Shown: one piece after another, positions 1 to 10,430 of the stretch
How positions within the stretch are numbered: position 1 is the first letter of the stretch
How the letters are laid out: each line of letters begins with the position of its first letter
Assembly (NCBI RefSeq): GCF_017355915.2
Contig: NZ_JAFEUV020000005.1
Coordinates: 310,001 to 374,000 of the forward strand
DNA from: Telluribacter roseus
GTDB taxonomy: Bacteria; Bacteroidota; Bacteroidia; Cytophagales; Spirosomataceae
Reading direction: 5' to 3'
Length of the DNA stretch: 64,000 bases
The notes under the pieces: model-generated
The model's database searches: none
Told to the model about the DNA's origin: nothing
Seen by the model: only the letters and a program-made list of their open reading frames with translations
Translations under genes and position numbers: made by a program

Positions 1-431
1 CTCTTAACAACCTCCGCGCGTGGCACAATGGTACCTATACCAACTACCGCTTTGTGGATTTCCAGCAGGGCGATGCGCAGCTCTCGGGTAAGCTACTGCC
101 GGGCATACCTCGTCTGAGTCATGCTACGGGTCTTGATGTGGAGGCTGCTCACGGACTGTCGCTCTACCTGACCTACCAGCACGGAGGCAACGTATTCCTG
201 AATGAGGCCAATACCGTGGAAGCTTCACCTTACGATCAGTTTATAGTGCGGGGCAGCTGGAGACGCAACTGGGGCGCCCACCTCTACACGGACCTGTCGG
301 CCTCGGTAGAGCGGGTAAAGGCAGACATTTACAGCCTGGGCTATGACCTGAATGCCTTTGGTAGCCGCTACTTCAACGCAACGCCCCGACAAAACGCCTG
401 GCTGGGTATCAAGGCCGGCTGGCGGTGGTAG
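1..431 (+). CDS. TonB-dependent receptor, C-terminal end (partial)
   Basis: The frame is open from the left edge and ends at the stop at 429-431, so only the last ~143 residues are present. The segment has alternating hydrophobic/polar strands with many aromatic residues (SLYLTYQHGG, YDQFIVRGSWRRNW, HLYTDLSASVERV) and ends in a short strand finishing GIKAGWRW. A terminal aromatic strand is the usual signature of outer-membrane beta-barrels, and the 'RYFNATPRQNAWLGI' stretch just before it is typical of TonB-dependent receptors, where a conserved proline/arginine turn precedes the last strand. The protein would import an unknown iron chelate, vitamin or glycan across the outer membrane; substrate cannot be told from this end. 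It converges on the NRAMP-like gene, 8 bases away. Confidence 0.8.
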   Translation, partial: LNNLRAWHNGTYTNYRFVDFQQGDAQLSGKLLPGIPRLSHATGLDVEAAHGLSLYLTYQHGGNVFLNEANTVEASPYDQFIVRGSWRRNWGAHLYTDLSASVERVKADIYSLGYDLNAFGSRYFNATPRQNAWLGIKAGWRW

Positions 432-439
432 TATCGTTA

Positions 440-1621
440 TTAGGTGAAATTTTTAAGGGCAGTAAACAGGCTATTGAGCCCCAGCAGTACCGTCACCCCG
501 AATATCAGGTACAGGAAGGAGTTCTGAAGGCGACTGTTCTGATGAGCCACCGGCAAAAGTTGGGTGTCATTGACGGCCCGGATGATCTGCCAGGTTACGA
601 AGGGAAGGAGCAAACCATTGGCCGCTTGTGCCGCAATAATAATAGGGATGGGTTTGATCTGAAGAAGTCCGAAGACTAACCCAACCAGTAGTACACCACG
701 CCACACCCAGTCAGAGTGACTGGGTGTACTTTTTAGTAGAGTGCGGGCAGTAATGGAGGCGGCTAGAGGAGCGGTGATAACAGACGTAAAGCCTGCCCCG
801 AACAAACCTATGGCATAGAGGCTACCACCCGATGGGCCCAGTCTGGCGGAAAGTACCTCGGCGGCTTTAGCAAAGCTAAATGCACCCTCAACAAAGGTAC
901 CTCCCAGCAGTATACTTATAGAAATGATTCCGCCAATCAGGACGGCCAGTACAATACCCTGCCGCATCTCCCGTATGGTTTGTCCCTGACCAATGCCGGA
1001 GGCCAGGAACAGGTTATAGGGAACAATGGTAGTACCGACAAGCCCGGTAATGATCAGAGCTGAACCAGCGGGAAAAGAGGGAACAAGGGCGTCTCTGACT
1101 AATAGAGGTAGGGCGGGTGCGCCCTGTACGCCCACCCACACAAAGGCAATACCCATCAGAAAAACAACTACGCCCAGTATTCGGGAAAGCGTAGTGGTAG
1201 AGCGGATGGATAGCAACAGAAAAGCCAGTAGCCCGACGAGCCCGGTCAGTACCCAGGCGGGTACATCTACCAGTAACTGAATACCGGCTACGGCGCCCAG
1301 AATGTTACCCGCCTCGTAGGCAGCGCAGCCGGTAATGACACCAAGGGCCAGGAGCCAGTTAATGGTCCGACCCCGGCTGCCGTGCCGGGCCGAGAGTATT
1401 TCGCCCAGATTCTTACCCGAACCAATGGTAATGCGGGCGGCGGCTTCCTGAAGTAGGATGGTACTGAACGTTGAGAATACCAGAGTCCACAGCAGCGAAG
1501 TACCGTAGGTAGCTCCCGCCAGTCCGCAGGTGGTGACGGTACCGGGGCCGATAAAAGCCGCCGAAATGACCGACCAGAAAAGCAGGCTGGAAAATCCTGA
1601 CCGGAGGGTGAGGTACTTCAT
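440..1621 (-). CDS. NRAMP-family-like divalent metal transporter, atypical metal site
   Basis: 393 residues with about ten to eleven hydrophobic segments, the size and spacing of the NRAMP/SLC11 (MntH) family of proton-coupled divalent metal carriers in the inner membrane. The first helix carries GPGT at residues 25-28 where canonical NRAMPs have DPGN, and the sixth carries VPYN at 200-203 where canonical members have MPH. The two helix breaks are therefore kept, but the metal-coordinating Asp, Asn and Met are absent. Such divergent relatives are known and at least one branch transports magnesium rather than manganese/iron, so I do not assign a metal. It lies 39 bases downstream of the 5-oxoprolinase gene and is probably cotranscribed. 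Start at the ATG giving MKYLTLRSGF, directly before the first helix. Confidence 0.8.
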   Translation of the reverse strand: MKYLTLRSGFSSLLFWSVISAAFIGPGTVTTCGLAGATYGTSLLWTLVFSTFSTILLQEAAARITIGSGKNLGEILSARHGSRGRTINWLLALGVITGCAAYEAGNILGAVAGIQLLVDVPAWVLTGLVGLLAFLLLSIRSTTTLSRILGVVVFLMGIAFVWVGVQGAPALPLLVRDALVPSFPAGSALIITGLVGTTIVPYNLFLASGIGQGQTIREMRQGIVLAVLIGGIISISILLGGTFVEGAFSFAKAAEVLSARLGPSGGSLYAIGLFGAGFTSVITAPLAASITARTLLKSTPSHSDWVWRGVLLVGLVFGLLQIKPIPIIIAAQAANGLLLPFVTWQIIRAVNDTQLLPVAHQNSRLQNSFLYLIFGVTVLLGLNSLFTALKNFT

Positions 1622-1660
1622 TCAGCAGGAAGATAATTATCGGGTTGAAACATGTACTTG

Positions 1661-4600
1661 TCAGGCCTGGCCATAACCTCCACCGCCGGGAGTTTCGATA
1701 ATCAGGCGCTCGCCCGGATGTACCTGCTTGCTGCAGATAGCGGGAGATTTTTCGAGTACTCCATCTTTATGGACAAAGGTAATGATAGAGGTCTTGCCCG
1801 CCTCCCCACCTTCCAGCCCGTAGGGGGAGAAATGGTTGTGTTGCCCGATGAGCGTTACGTCCAGGTTTTCCTTGAATTCAAATTCGCGGATAATTCCATC
1901 CCCGCCTTTCCATTTACCCGCTCCCCCTGATCCTGTCCGGATGCCAAACCTGCGCAGCCTTACCGGGTAGCGCCGTTCCAGCTCTTCCGGGTCGGTAATG
2001 CGGGTATTGGTCATATGCTGATGTACCCCCGAGCGGCCTCCAAAACCAGGTCCGGCTCCGGCTCCTCCACCTATAGTTTCGTAGTACCCAAAGCGGTCAT
2101 TGCCGAACAGGAAGTTATTCATGGTACCCTGGCTGCAGGCCGCCAGCCCAAATGCCTTCAGGAGCGTATCCACCAGTCGCTGGCTCACTTCGGTGTTGCC
2201 TCCCACTACGGCAGGGCATAGCGTAGGATCATCTTCAAAGTGGGGGTGGAGAAAGGAGTCCTCCGGTAGTACCAGGTCTACATGATTCATTAGTCCATCG
2301 TTCAGCGGGATTTCTTTGCCTACCAGTAAGCGAAGTACATAGAGGATGGCGCTGTGAATAATGGATATATTGGCATTCAGGTTCTGTGAGTGAACCTTGG
2401 ATGTACCCGTAAAGTCAAAGCGTATCCGGCGGTTATCTACCGATACCTGCAGGGCAATGCGACGACCGTCGTCAATGTATTCAACAGCCTTCAGTTGCTT
2501 CCCGATCAGCGGTTTGAGCGCCTGCCTTACCTGTTGAGAGGCACTGCGCTTCAGTAGTTGCATATAGGTGATTACCTTCCGGACACCGTGCTCGTGTACC
2601 AGGTTGAGGAGCTCTTCCTGTCCCCTTCGCAGCGACGAAAGTGCGGCTACAATATCAGCCTCGTTTTCGGCCAGCATACGGGTAGGATAGGGGCTTTCGG
2701 TAAACAACTTCTTGATGGCTTCCCACTGCATCTCGCCCTGTCTTACCAGGTACTGGGGCAGTATAGCCACTCCCTCTTCGTGCAGTCGGGTAGCATCGGG
2801 AGGCATGGAACCGGGGCGTTTGCCACCGATTTCGGCGTGGTGGGCCCGGTTGACCACGTAACCTACGCACTGTTGGTATTCTGTAAAAACACCCGCGATG
2901 AGTGTGACATCCGGCAGGTGCGAGCCTCCGTACCTGGGATGATTGGTGATGACTACATCACCCGGACCTATCTCTAGTACCTCTTTTACCAGTCGGGTAC
3001 AGATACCCAGACTACCCAGATGCACGGGTATGTGCGGCGCATTGACCAGTAATTCCCCTTTCGGGTCCAGCAGGGCGCAGGAGAAGTCGAGGCGTTCTTT
3101 GACATTGACTGAAAAGGCCGAGCGCTGGAGCTGAGCCCCCATTTCTTCCGCAATGGCCGTAAAGCGATTGGTAAACAGCTCCAGTTCTACTTCACGGGTA
3201 TGGTGAATGGCCGTCGTGGATGCTCCAGTTCGCTTATCCGAAACAATAATATCCCCGGTAGCCTGAGTGATGGCTTCCCAGCCTTCGGGCAGGTAGGTGG
3301 TAGAGGTGGCATTGCGAAGTATAGCCGGTCCGGTCAGGACATCTCCGGCCCCGAGTGTCTGCCAATCGTATACCCCTACTTCCTGCTCAGTCATGTAGGG
3401 GGATTTGAGGGTGAGCCTGGGTTGAAGCTTTTGAAAATGCTCAGGAGACGAAACGGCGGACGTTTCTTCCTTCTTCTCCTGAATCATCATTCGGAGGCTT
3501 TCTACTTCTACGTCGCGGTTATGGGGGAGGTAGCCAAACTGCGTCTGGTAAAGCTGCTCAAACTGCCGGAGTGTATCGGCCCCCTGGTAGGGTACTTCAA
3601 TACTGCTCTCCTGCCCGCTGTACCGCAGGAAGACCGAACAGAAGCCTACTTCGGTTTCGCCTACCGCCTCCTGTTGTACTTCCTGAATACCTTTGGCCTG
3701 TAGTTCCTGGATCAGGTCCGGGAGTTGTGAGGCAATTTCGGTCCATTTCTGTAGTACCTGTACCGATACGATCCGGCTTACCTGTGCTTCTCCCATACCC
3801 AGGGCACTGAAGAGCCCCGCGTCAAAAGGAATGATCACGTGCTGGACGCCCAGGATTTCGGCGAGCTGGCACCCGTGCAGACCACCGGCGCCCCCGAAGG
3901 TAAGCAGCGCGTAGTCACGAGGATCCACTCCCTTAGCTACTGAGATACGGCGTATGGCTTCGGCCATTTTCTCGTTGGCAATGCGTTCCAGTCCCAGCAG
4001 TATTTCCTTACCTGTCAGGCTGCTTCCGCTGCTGTTGGTAATCTCATCCTGCAATTTTGTGAGGGCTTCCTCCGCCAGCTCCCGGTGAATGGGTATCCCC
4101 AGCTGCGTAGGGTCCATCTTGCCGAGCAGCAGGTTTACATCCGTAATGGTGAGCGGGCCCCCGGCTCCGTAACAGGCCGGTCCCGGATGGGCTCCGGCGC
4201 TCTCGGGGCCTACCCGCAGGCTGAACCCGTCGTACCAGCATACCGAGCCTCCGCCGGCCGCAACGGTTTCGATGGCAAGGGCCGGGCTGTGCATTTCGAG
4301 GGAATTGATCCGGGTGGTGTATTGGATATCCGGGCGTCCGGCAATACGGGCGGTGTCGGTACTGGTACCACCCATGTCAAATGTAAGTACCTTATCAAAA
4401 CCTAGCCGCTGGGCCAGCGAAGTAGCGGCTACCATGCCACCGGCCGGTCCGCTGAGCAGGCTGTCTTTGGCCCGGAAGTTATTTGCCCCGACCAGGCCTC
4501 CGGCACTTGTCATTACTTTCAGCGAAGCATCACCCAGTGAGGTTCTGATCCGGCGGAGGTAGGTATCCAGCACGGGCGACAGGTAGGCATTGATGACGGC

Positions 4601-5431
4601 CGTCTGGGTACGCCTCAGGTAGTGCAGACCCGGGAACAGCCGGGCCGACTGGGAGAGGTAGGGTATCCCAATGGACTTGAGATAGCTGGCGATCTGCTCT
4701 TCGTGGATCGGATTGCGGTAGGAATGTAAAAGGGAGATGGCTACTGACTCAAAACCATGGGTAGTGCAGTAGCTGCCAAGCCGGGCCAGTTCGTCCTGCG
4801 TAAGGGGTACATCGATGGAGCCATCCGGCTCCAGTCGTTCCCTGATGCCAAATACGGCCTGATAAAGTAAGGTAGGCTCGGGTATATTCAGCTGAAACAG
4901 ATGCGGTCTTTGCTGCGTCCCGATCCGGAGCAGGTCTTCGAACCCCTGCGTCACTACCAGCAGGGTTTTAGCCCCTTTCTTCTCCAGCAGCGCGTTGGTA
5001 CCCTTGGTGGTGCCCAGCCTCATGCTGAGCGGAGGGAACGGCTTGCGGAGGGGAGTCCCTGTCACCAACCGGGTAGCTAGTACAGGCGCCTCCTCTCCGG
5101 TGAAAAGCTCAAAATCAACGTTATAAATCGGTGTTAAATTATCTTCTAACGTAATAGTCTTGCTTTCGTAGTTGATAGACAGGAGCTTAGTCATGCTATG
5201 ACTTCCCTGCAGACGAAAATGATACCCATTTAGCAGGTGGCTGGGGTGCTGCCAGGGGGCCTCAAACTCATAGTAGTTGGCGTCAACCTTACGTATTATA
5301 CGGCCCCGTAGGTATCCACTGCTGAGTACTTTAGCTCGGTGTCGCTGACCCGAAGGGTCGATGGCAAGACAGTCTGTAAAAGTACCTCCGGTGTCAATCC
5401 AGATTTTCCAGGGAGTGGTGGCAGTTGTCAA
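1661..5431 (-). CDS. Fused 5-oxoprolinase / hydantoinase A-B (ATP-dependent)
   Basis: 1256 residues, the length of eukaryotic-type 5-oxoprolinase in which the HyuA and HyuB halves are one chain. The HyuA half opens with the phosphate-binding IDTGGTFTD (residues 12-20) and has FDMGGTSTDTA, a second actin-fold phosphate loop, and GGGSVCW. The HyuB half starts near residue 740 and ends in the glycine-rich ETPGGGGYG tail. The family hydrolyses 5-oxoproline (or hydantoins, or carboxylates acetone-like substrates) with ATP in the cytoplasm; the fused form favours 5-oxoproline to glutamate. About 100 residues separate the first loop from the conserved GTTKGTNALLE, noticeably more than usual, so an extra beta-rich insertion sits there (residues ~30-110). 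It lies between the PIG-L and NRAMP-like genes on the same strand, with gaps of 46 and 39 bases. Confidence 0.87.
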   Translation of the reverse strand: MTTATTPWKIWIDTGGTFTDCLAIDPSGQRHRAKVLSSGYLRGRIIRKVDANYYEFEAPWQHPSHLLNGYHFRLQGSHSMTKLLSINYESKTITLEDNLTPIYNVDFELFTGEEAPVLATRLVTGTPLRKPFPPLSMRLGTTKGTNALLEKKGAKTLLVVTQGFEDLLRIGTQQRPHLFQLNIPEPTLLYQAVFGIRERLEPDGSIDVPLTQDELARLGSYCTTHGFESVAISLLHSYRNPIHEEQIASYLKSIGIPYLSQSARLFPGLHYLRRTQTAVINAYLSPVLDTYLRRIRTSLGDASLKVMTSAGGLVGANNFRAKDSLLSGPAGGMVAATSLAQRLGFDKVLTFDMGGTSTDTARIAGRPDIQYTTRINSLEMHSPALAIETVAAGGGSVCWYDGFSLRVGPESAGAHPGPACYGAGGPLTITDVNLLLGKMDPTQLGIPIHRELAEEALTKLQDEITNSSGSSLTGKEILLGLERIANEKMAEAIRRISVAKGVDPRDYALLTFGGAGGLHGCQLAEILGVQHVIIPFDAGLFSALGMGEAQVSRIVSVQVLQKWTEIASQLPDLIQELQAKGIQEVQQEAVGETEVGFCSVFLRYSGQESSIEVPYQGADTLRQFEQLYQTQFGYLPHNRDVEVESLRMMIQEKKEETSAVSSPEHFQKLQPRLTLKSPYMTEQEVGVYDWQTLGAGDVLTGPAILRNATSTTYLPEGWEAITQATGDIIVSDKRTGASTTAIHHTREVELELFTNRFTAIAEEMGAQLQRSAFSVNVKERLDFSCALLDPKGELLVNAPHIPVHLGSLGICTRLVKEVLEIGPGDVVITNHPRYGGSHLPDVTLIAGVFTEYQQCVGYVVNRAHHAEIGGKRPGSMPPDATRLHEEGVAILPQYLVRQGEMQWEAIKKLFTESPYPTRMLAENEADIVAALSSLRRGQEELLNLVHEHGVRKVITYMQLLKRSASQQVRQALKPLIGKQLKAVEYIDDGRRIALQVSVDNRRIRFDFTGTSKVHSQNLNANISIIHSAILYVLRLLVGKEIPLNDGLMNHVDLVLPEDSFLHPHFEDDPTLCPAVVGGNTEVSQRLVDTLLKAFGLAACSQGTMNNFLFGNDRFGYYETIGGGAGAGPGFGGRSGVHQHMTNTRITDPEELERRYPVRLRRFGIRTGSGGAGKWKGGDGIIREFEFKENLDVTLIGQHNHFSPYGLEGGEAGKTSIITFVHKDGVLEKSPAICSKQVHPGERLIIETPGGGGYGQA

Positions 5432-5477
5432 TTCGTACGGTGGTTTTGGGTACTTAGTCAGGTAAATAGGGCTTTGA

Positions 5478-7967
5478 TCAGTTGGCTTTACCTACCGAGA
5501 TCAGATTGGCAAACAACCGGTAGGCTCCGGTAACACCGGCTGGCAACTCTCTGAAAAAGGAAAGACCGGTGTAGATATAGTGTCCCTTTCCGTAGGGAGC
5601 ATAGATCAGGCTACCCTCTTTGGGAGTTTCTCCTACATCATTACTCGAGAATACAGGCTGGTACTCCGGTGCCCATTCTTCGGCGAAGTAAAGGCCCCGC
5701 TCCTGTACCCATCCTTCAAAATCCTTCGGGCCAATCTTGTTCGGAAAGTTCAGCAGGGGGTGGTTGGGTTTGAGCACGCGCATCTCGGCATCTTCCTCCG
5801 CCACCCGGTCACGTCCGAGCTTAAAGGGATAAGGTCCCAGCTGAGGTACCTTCTGCCCCTGTGGGGTAGCGTACTGTACTACCATGGTACCACCATTTTT
5901 TACGTAGTTCATCAGCTTGTCCTGATAAAAGCGCAGCCGTTCCTCGGTGTTGTAGGCTCTTACACCTACTACAATGGCATCGTAGCCACTCAGGTCCTTG
6001 CTTAATTCGCCTTCATTAAGCATCACTACCGTAGCTCCCATCTGACGAAGCGCCGCCGGTACATCATCACCAGCACCGGCTATATAGCCGATCCGCTTAG
6101 CCAGATTTTGAACGTCCACCCGGGCCAGTTTGGCCTCCGCCGGAGGGAATATAGTCTGCGTAGGAATGTGCGCGTACTGGATGGTCCTGAGCGAAGTGGC
6201 GTACTCCTGACCATTTACCGTAGCCACAGCCCGTAGCGCCGCTTCCTGGTTCTGGGCAGGAGGTACTACCGTAAATTGGTACGTTTCTTCCTGATACTTA
6301 TCGTTGAACTGGAAACTGTGAGAGGCGGGCTCTACATTCCATCCGGCCGGTACCTGGAGCTTGACGGTACCTTTTACATTTTTCTGCTGAGCCTTTACCA
6401 GTACCAGTACCTGCTGGGGAGAACTACTGGTAAATATATAGGCAGACTCATTTAGATTGGTGGTTACGGCAGGTCTGATCTCGAATGGACGGTACTGCTC
6501 ACCGGCTACCGGATCGGTGAATTTGTAGACCCACGGCTGACTGAATGTAAATGGCTGTCCGTCTATTTCAAATGTATAGCGGGTGACGGTCTGGGAGGTA
6601 TTTTCAGGATATCCGATGGCGCGCTGGTCGTTGATCTGGAATATACCTTTCTGAAGCGGCTGCTCAAGCCAGTAGGGCTGGCTGCTCTTGAGGCTGGTGG
6701 GCAGGCTGGCCCGGATCATCAGGTTTTCGGCTTTGTTGAGCTGCAGACTCTTGTTTAGGGTACTATCGCCCGCCCGTCCGGTCCACTGGATACCTACCAG
6801 CTTTACGGGGTAGTTGCCCCGCTTTACTACATTTATTCTCAGGTCCACGGGAGTACCCGGCACGGCTGAGTACTCGGTTGGGTTCGTTTCAAACCACAGC
6901 CCCAGGCACTGCTGAATGAGGCTCTCCACCTCCTGCTTTTTGGCCTGTACCAGTACATTCTTCTGGTCCAGCTTATGCAACTCTTTATGAATACGCACCA
7001 GGGTAGGTACCGAGGCGGCTGGCTGACTCATGTTGAAAGTACTGATCGCTTCCTTCACCAGACGAGCTACTGCTGCGCTATTAGGTACCCGGGCCCAGCT
7101 GGTATCCACCCCATCAAAAATACCCTTTTGGGCGGGTACTCCGGCGGTATGCAGCAGGTAGTCGGTGCGCTGGTCCCTGACCGCCGACGAGCCAAAGCCC
7201 TGGCTCTTGTGCTGGCTGCGGCTTTCGGCGGCTATCTCTGTATAGGACTTGCCCAGCAGCGGGTTGAATCCTCCCAGTTCTACCGCTATGTAGGGTACGT
7301 TTGTTTCGGTAGGGGCTTCGTTGGTAAAGCCGCGGTTGTAGGAGTTCCAGACGATGCGCTTGGCCTGCCAGGGCTTCACGTACGCCAGCTGATCCGGGTA
7401 TGACCTGGAGTCGGCCGCCAGTTTGAAAGCTTCTTCGGCCATATAGGCTGACGTTTGGTGATGACCGTGACCAGCCCTGGGGTCGGGCGGAAAACGAGTA
7501 ATGATCACATCCGGCTGGTACTTACGAATCATCCATACTACATCGCCCAGTACTTTATCGCGATCCCAGAAGTTGAGTGTCTCCTCACGGGTCTTCGAAA
7601 AGCCAAAGTCATAGGCGCGCGAGAAGAACTGCTCGGCTCCGTCGATCCGGCGCGCCGCCAGTAGTTCCTGCGTACGTATAATGCCGATGTTGTATCCCTG
7701 TTCGGCTCCGATCAGGTTCTGACCGCCATCCCCGCGCGTCAGGGACAGGTAAGCAGTACGGGCCAGTCGATCTTTGGATAAGTAGGCCAGCATCAGCGTA
7801 TTCTCGTCATCGGGATGTGCGGCTATATACAGGACAGACCCCAACATATTCAGCTTTTTAAGATTCTGAAGAATCTCGCTGGAAGGCACGGCGGGCGACT
7901 GAGAGTAGGCTTTGGGAATAAGAAGGAGTAAGAGAAAAAGGTATGATTTGTAAAAAATGCTTTTCAT
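5478..7967 (-). CDS. Secreted PIG-L family deacetylase-like protein, multidomain
   Basis: I chose the ATG at 7967 (829 residues) because it gives a clean signal peptide (MKSIFYKSYLF, hydrophobic run, cleavage near AYS-Q); an in-frame ATG at 7991 adds eight residues. The N-terminal third is a PIG-L/LmbE fold: AHPDDE and, about 115 residues later, HGHHQTS supply the Zn ligands and catalytic Asp of N-acetylglucosamine deacetylases. The middle resembles a beta-sandwich of the NEW3/CARDB kind (GWNVEPASHSF). The last ~220 residues look like a class I glutamine-amidotransferase-like Rossmann domain (DAIVVGVRAYN, GGTMVVQY) of the sort seen in ThuA-like proteins. It probably acts on an extracellular or periplasmic N-acetylated sugar; substrate unknown. 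First gene of a leftward run with the oxoprolinase and NRAMP-like genes. Confidence 0.82.
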   Translation of the reverse strand: MKSIFYKSYLFLLLLLIPKAYSQSPAVPSSEILQNLKKLNMLGSVLYIAAHPDDENTLMLAYLSKDRLARTAYLSLTRGDGGQNLIGAEQGYNIGIIRTQELLAARRIDGAEQFFSRAYDFGFSKTREETLNFWDRDKVLGDVVWMIRKYQPDVIITRFPPDPRAGHGHHQTSAYMAEEAFKLAADSRSYPDQLAYVKPWQAKRIVWNSYNRGFTNEAPTETNVPYIAVELGGFNPLLGKSYTEIAAESRSQHKSQGFGSSAVRDQRTDYLLHTAGVPAQKGIFDGVDTSWARVPNSAAVARLVKEAISTFNMSQPAASVPTLVRIHKELHKLDQKNVLVQAKKQEVESLIQQCLGLWFETNPTEYSAVPGTPVDLRINVVKRGNYPVKLVGIQWTGRAGDSTLNKSLQLNKAENLMIRASLPTSLKSSQPYWLEQPLQKGIFQINDQRAIGYPENTSQTVTRYTFEIDGQPFTFSQPWVYKFTDPVAGEQYRPFEIRPAVTTNLNESAYIFTSSSPQQVLVLVKAQQKNVKGTVKLQVPAGWNVEPASHSFQFNDKYQEETYQFTVVPPAQNQEAALRAVATVNGQEYATSLRTIQYAHIPTQTIFPPAEAKLARVDVQNLAKRIGYIAGAGDDVPAALRQMGATVVMLNEGELSKDLSGYDAIVVGVRAYNTEERLRFYQDKLMNYVKNGGTMVVQYATPQGQKVPQLGPYPFKLGRDRVAEEDAEMRVLKPNHPLLNFPNKIGPKDFEGWVQERGLYFAEEWAPEYQPVFSSNDVGETPKEGSLIYAPYGKGHYIYTGLSFFRELPAGVTGAYRLFANLISVGKAN

Positions 7968-8182
7968 TCTGAACAGGGGTAGTAGGGACATTTTAAAGGT
8001 AAAAAGACGTAATCTACTGACAGTAAGGACAAAGATGCAATAATCGAATTGGCTTTCTTAAATATTTCATAAAAAGTATAAAAAATAATCTATTTGGCCT
8101 CTTAAAGCATTTTTTTATGAAAGGGCAAAATCTATATTTACATGATTTTGATTCTTAAACACTTAACCAATCGTATTAACGC

Positions 8183-10405
8183 ATGAGTAACATTACTTAT
8201 CTGGTACCAGTATTAGGACTGGTTGGTCTACTGGTTATGTTTATTAAACGAGGCTGGGTGGTGAAGCAGGATGCCGGTGATGCCCGAATGAAGGAAATTG
8301 CCGATGCCATTGCCGATGGTGCCCTTGCCTTTCTTAAGGCCGAATGGCGGGTACTTATTGTGTTTGGTATCATAGTTAGTATCCTGCTGGGGTGGTCGGG
8401 TACATTAGTAGAAAATTCAAGCTGGTACATTGGGATAGCTTTTGTTATCGGGGCGTTTATTTCAGCCTTTGCCGGGTACATCGGGATGAACATTGCTACC
8501 AAATCCAACGTACGTACTACCCAGGCGGCACGTACCAGCCTAACCAAAGCGCTGGAGGTATCTTTTACCGGTGGCTCGGTGATGGGTATCGGAGTTGCTA
8601 GTCTGGCGGTACTGGGGCTCAGTGTCCTGTTCATCGTGTTCTACCAGTTGTTTGTAGGTGACAGCAGCGATGTGAACGGCTTGCCCATGGAAACGGTACT
8701 GGAAGTACTGGCGGGCTTCTCGCTGGGAGCTGAATCCATCGCTCTCTTTGCCCGCGTGGGCGGTGGTATCTATACCAAAGCGGCCGATGTAGGAGCTGAC
8801 CTGGTAGGTAAGGTAGAAGCCGGTATTCCTGAGGATGACCCGCGCAACCCGGCCACCATTGCCGATAACGTAGGTGACAACGTGGGTGACGTCGCCGGTA
8901 TGGGAGCTGACTTGTTTGGTTCATACGTGGCGACCATTCTGGCTACCATGGTACTGGGTCGAGAGATCATGGCCCGCCAGCCCGATAATTTCGGGGGTAT
9001 TGCACCCATTCTGCTGCCGATGGTAATAGCCGGCGTAGGGCTGATCGCCTCTATCATTGGCATGATGCTGGTACGGGTGGGTGATGATAATGGGAATGTA
9101 CAGGGAGCCCTCAATCGGGGTAACTGGGCTTCTATTTTGATCACGCTGATTGCTTCCTATCCCCTTACGATCTGGATGCTACCCGAAGAGAGTCTGACGC
9201 TACGTGGGGTAGAGTTTACGTCACTGGATGTTTTCTGGGCTATACTACTCGGTTCTATTGTGGGAGCTATCATGTCAGCTGTTACAGAGTACTATACCGC
9301 TATGGGCAAACGTCCGGTACAGTCGATCGTAAATCAGTCATCGACGGGACACGCTACCAACATCATCGGTGGTCTTTCGGTGGGTATGGAGTCTACGGTT
9401 ATTCCTATCATCGTACTGGCAGCCGGTATTTTTATCAGTTATGAACTGGCCGGTCTGTACGGAGTAGCGATTGCGGCGGCCGGTATGATGGCTACCACGG
9501 CCATGCAGCTGGCTATTGATGCCTTCGGACCCATTGCTGATAACGCCGGTGGTATTGCGGAGATGTCGCACCTGCCCGAGGAGGTACGTGGACGTACGGA
9601 TGTACTCGATGCCGTAGGTAACACCACCGCAGCTACGGGTAAAGGCTTTGCTATCGCTTCGGCGGCTCTTACTTCACTGGCGCTTTTCGCGGCCTTCTGC
9701 GGGGTGGCTGGTATCGATGCAATTGATATATACAAGGCCAATGTACTGGCGGGGCTCTTCGTAGGAGCCATGATCCCCTTTATTTTCTCGTCACTGGCCA
9801 TTGCAGCCGTGGGACGTGCCGCCATGAAAATGGTGGAAGAGGTACGTCGTCAGTTCCGCGAGATACCCGGTATCATGGAAGGTACAGCACGACCCGAGTA
9901 CGAGAAGTGCGTAGCCATCTCTACGCAGGCTTCTATCCGGGAAATGGTGGCTCCGGGTCTGATAGCCCTGATCGTACCGGTAGTGGTTGGATTTATATTC
10001 GGTCCTGAGGTACTGGGTGGATTACTGGCTGGTGTGACTGTATCGGGTGTACTGATGGGTATTTTCCAGAACAACGCCGGTGGTGCCTGGGACAACGCGA
10101 AGAAGTCTTTTGAGAAAGGGGCCATCATCAACGGCCAGACCTACTATAAGAAGTCGGAGCCGCACAAAGCAGCCGTGACGGGTGATACCGTGGGTGATCC
10201 TTTCAAGGATACGTCCGGTCCATCCATGAACATCCTGATCAAGCTGATGTCGATCGTTTCGCTGGTAATTGCTCCGCATATCGCTGTGGAGGAGGTGACT
10301 GATCAGGAATTCATTGAGGACAGCAGCATCCAGATAGAAGCCCCTAAGGTGGCAGCTACGGAAAAAAATCCTTCACGTGTAGAGTGGAAGGATGTAGTGA
10401 AATAA
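8183..10405 (+). CDS. hppA: Membrane-bound K+-dependent ion-pumping pyrophosphatase
   Basis: 740 residues, about 16 hydrophobic helices. The signature DVGADLVGK (residues 202-210) followed by [20 protein letters not shown] is the pyrophosphate-Mg binding site of membrane PPases. In [10 protein letters not shown] (479-488) the position diagnostic for potassium dependence is Ala (483) with Gly at 486; K+-independent enzymes have Lys and Thr there. It hydrolyses pyrophosphate and pumps H+ or Na+ across the inner membrane; which ion cannot be decided without a structural alignment of helix 6. The C-terminus carries an extra ~50-residue polar tail ([13 protein letters not shown] onward). Monocistronic: divergent AT-rich promoter region upstream and a strong hairpin 25 bases after the stop. 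Confidence 0.96.
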   Translation: MSNITYLVPVLGLVGLLVMFIKRGWVVKQDAGDARMKEIADAIADGALAFLKAEWRVLIVFGIIVSILLGWSGTLVENSSWYIGIAFVIGAFISAFAGYIGMNIATKSNVRTTQAARTSLTKALEVSFTGGSVMGIGVASLAVLGLSVLFIVFYQLFVGDSSDVNGLPMETVLEVLAGFSLGAESIALFARVGGGIYTKAADVGADLVGKVEAGIPEDDPRNPATIADNVGDNVGDVAGMGADLFGSYVATILATMVLGREIMARQPDNFGGIAPILLPMVIAGVGLIASIIGMMLVRVGDDNGNVQGALNRGNWASILITLIASYPLTIWMLPEESLTLRGVEFTSLDVFWAILLGSIVGAIMSAVTEYYTAMGKRPVQSIVNQSSTGHATNIIGGLSVGMESTVIPIIVLAAGIFISYELAGLYGVAIAAAGMMATTAMQLAIDAFGPIADNAGGIAEMSHLPEEVRGRTDVLDAVGNTTAATGKGFAIASAALTSLALFAAFCGVAGIDAIDIYKANVLAGLFVGAMIPFIFSSLAIAAVGRAAMKMVEEVRRQFREIPGIMEGTARPEYEKCVAISTQASIREMVAPGLIALIVPVVVGFIFGPEVLGGLLAGVTVSGVLMGIFQNNAGGAWDNAKKSFEKGAIINGQTYYKKSEPHKAAVTGDTVGDPFKDTSGPSMNILIKLMSIVSLVIAPHIAVEEVTDQEFIEDSSIQIEAPKVAATEKNPSRVEWKDVVK

Positions 10406-10430
10406 CTATCTATACTTCGGTATAAAAATA

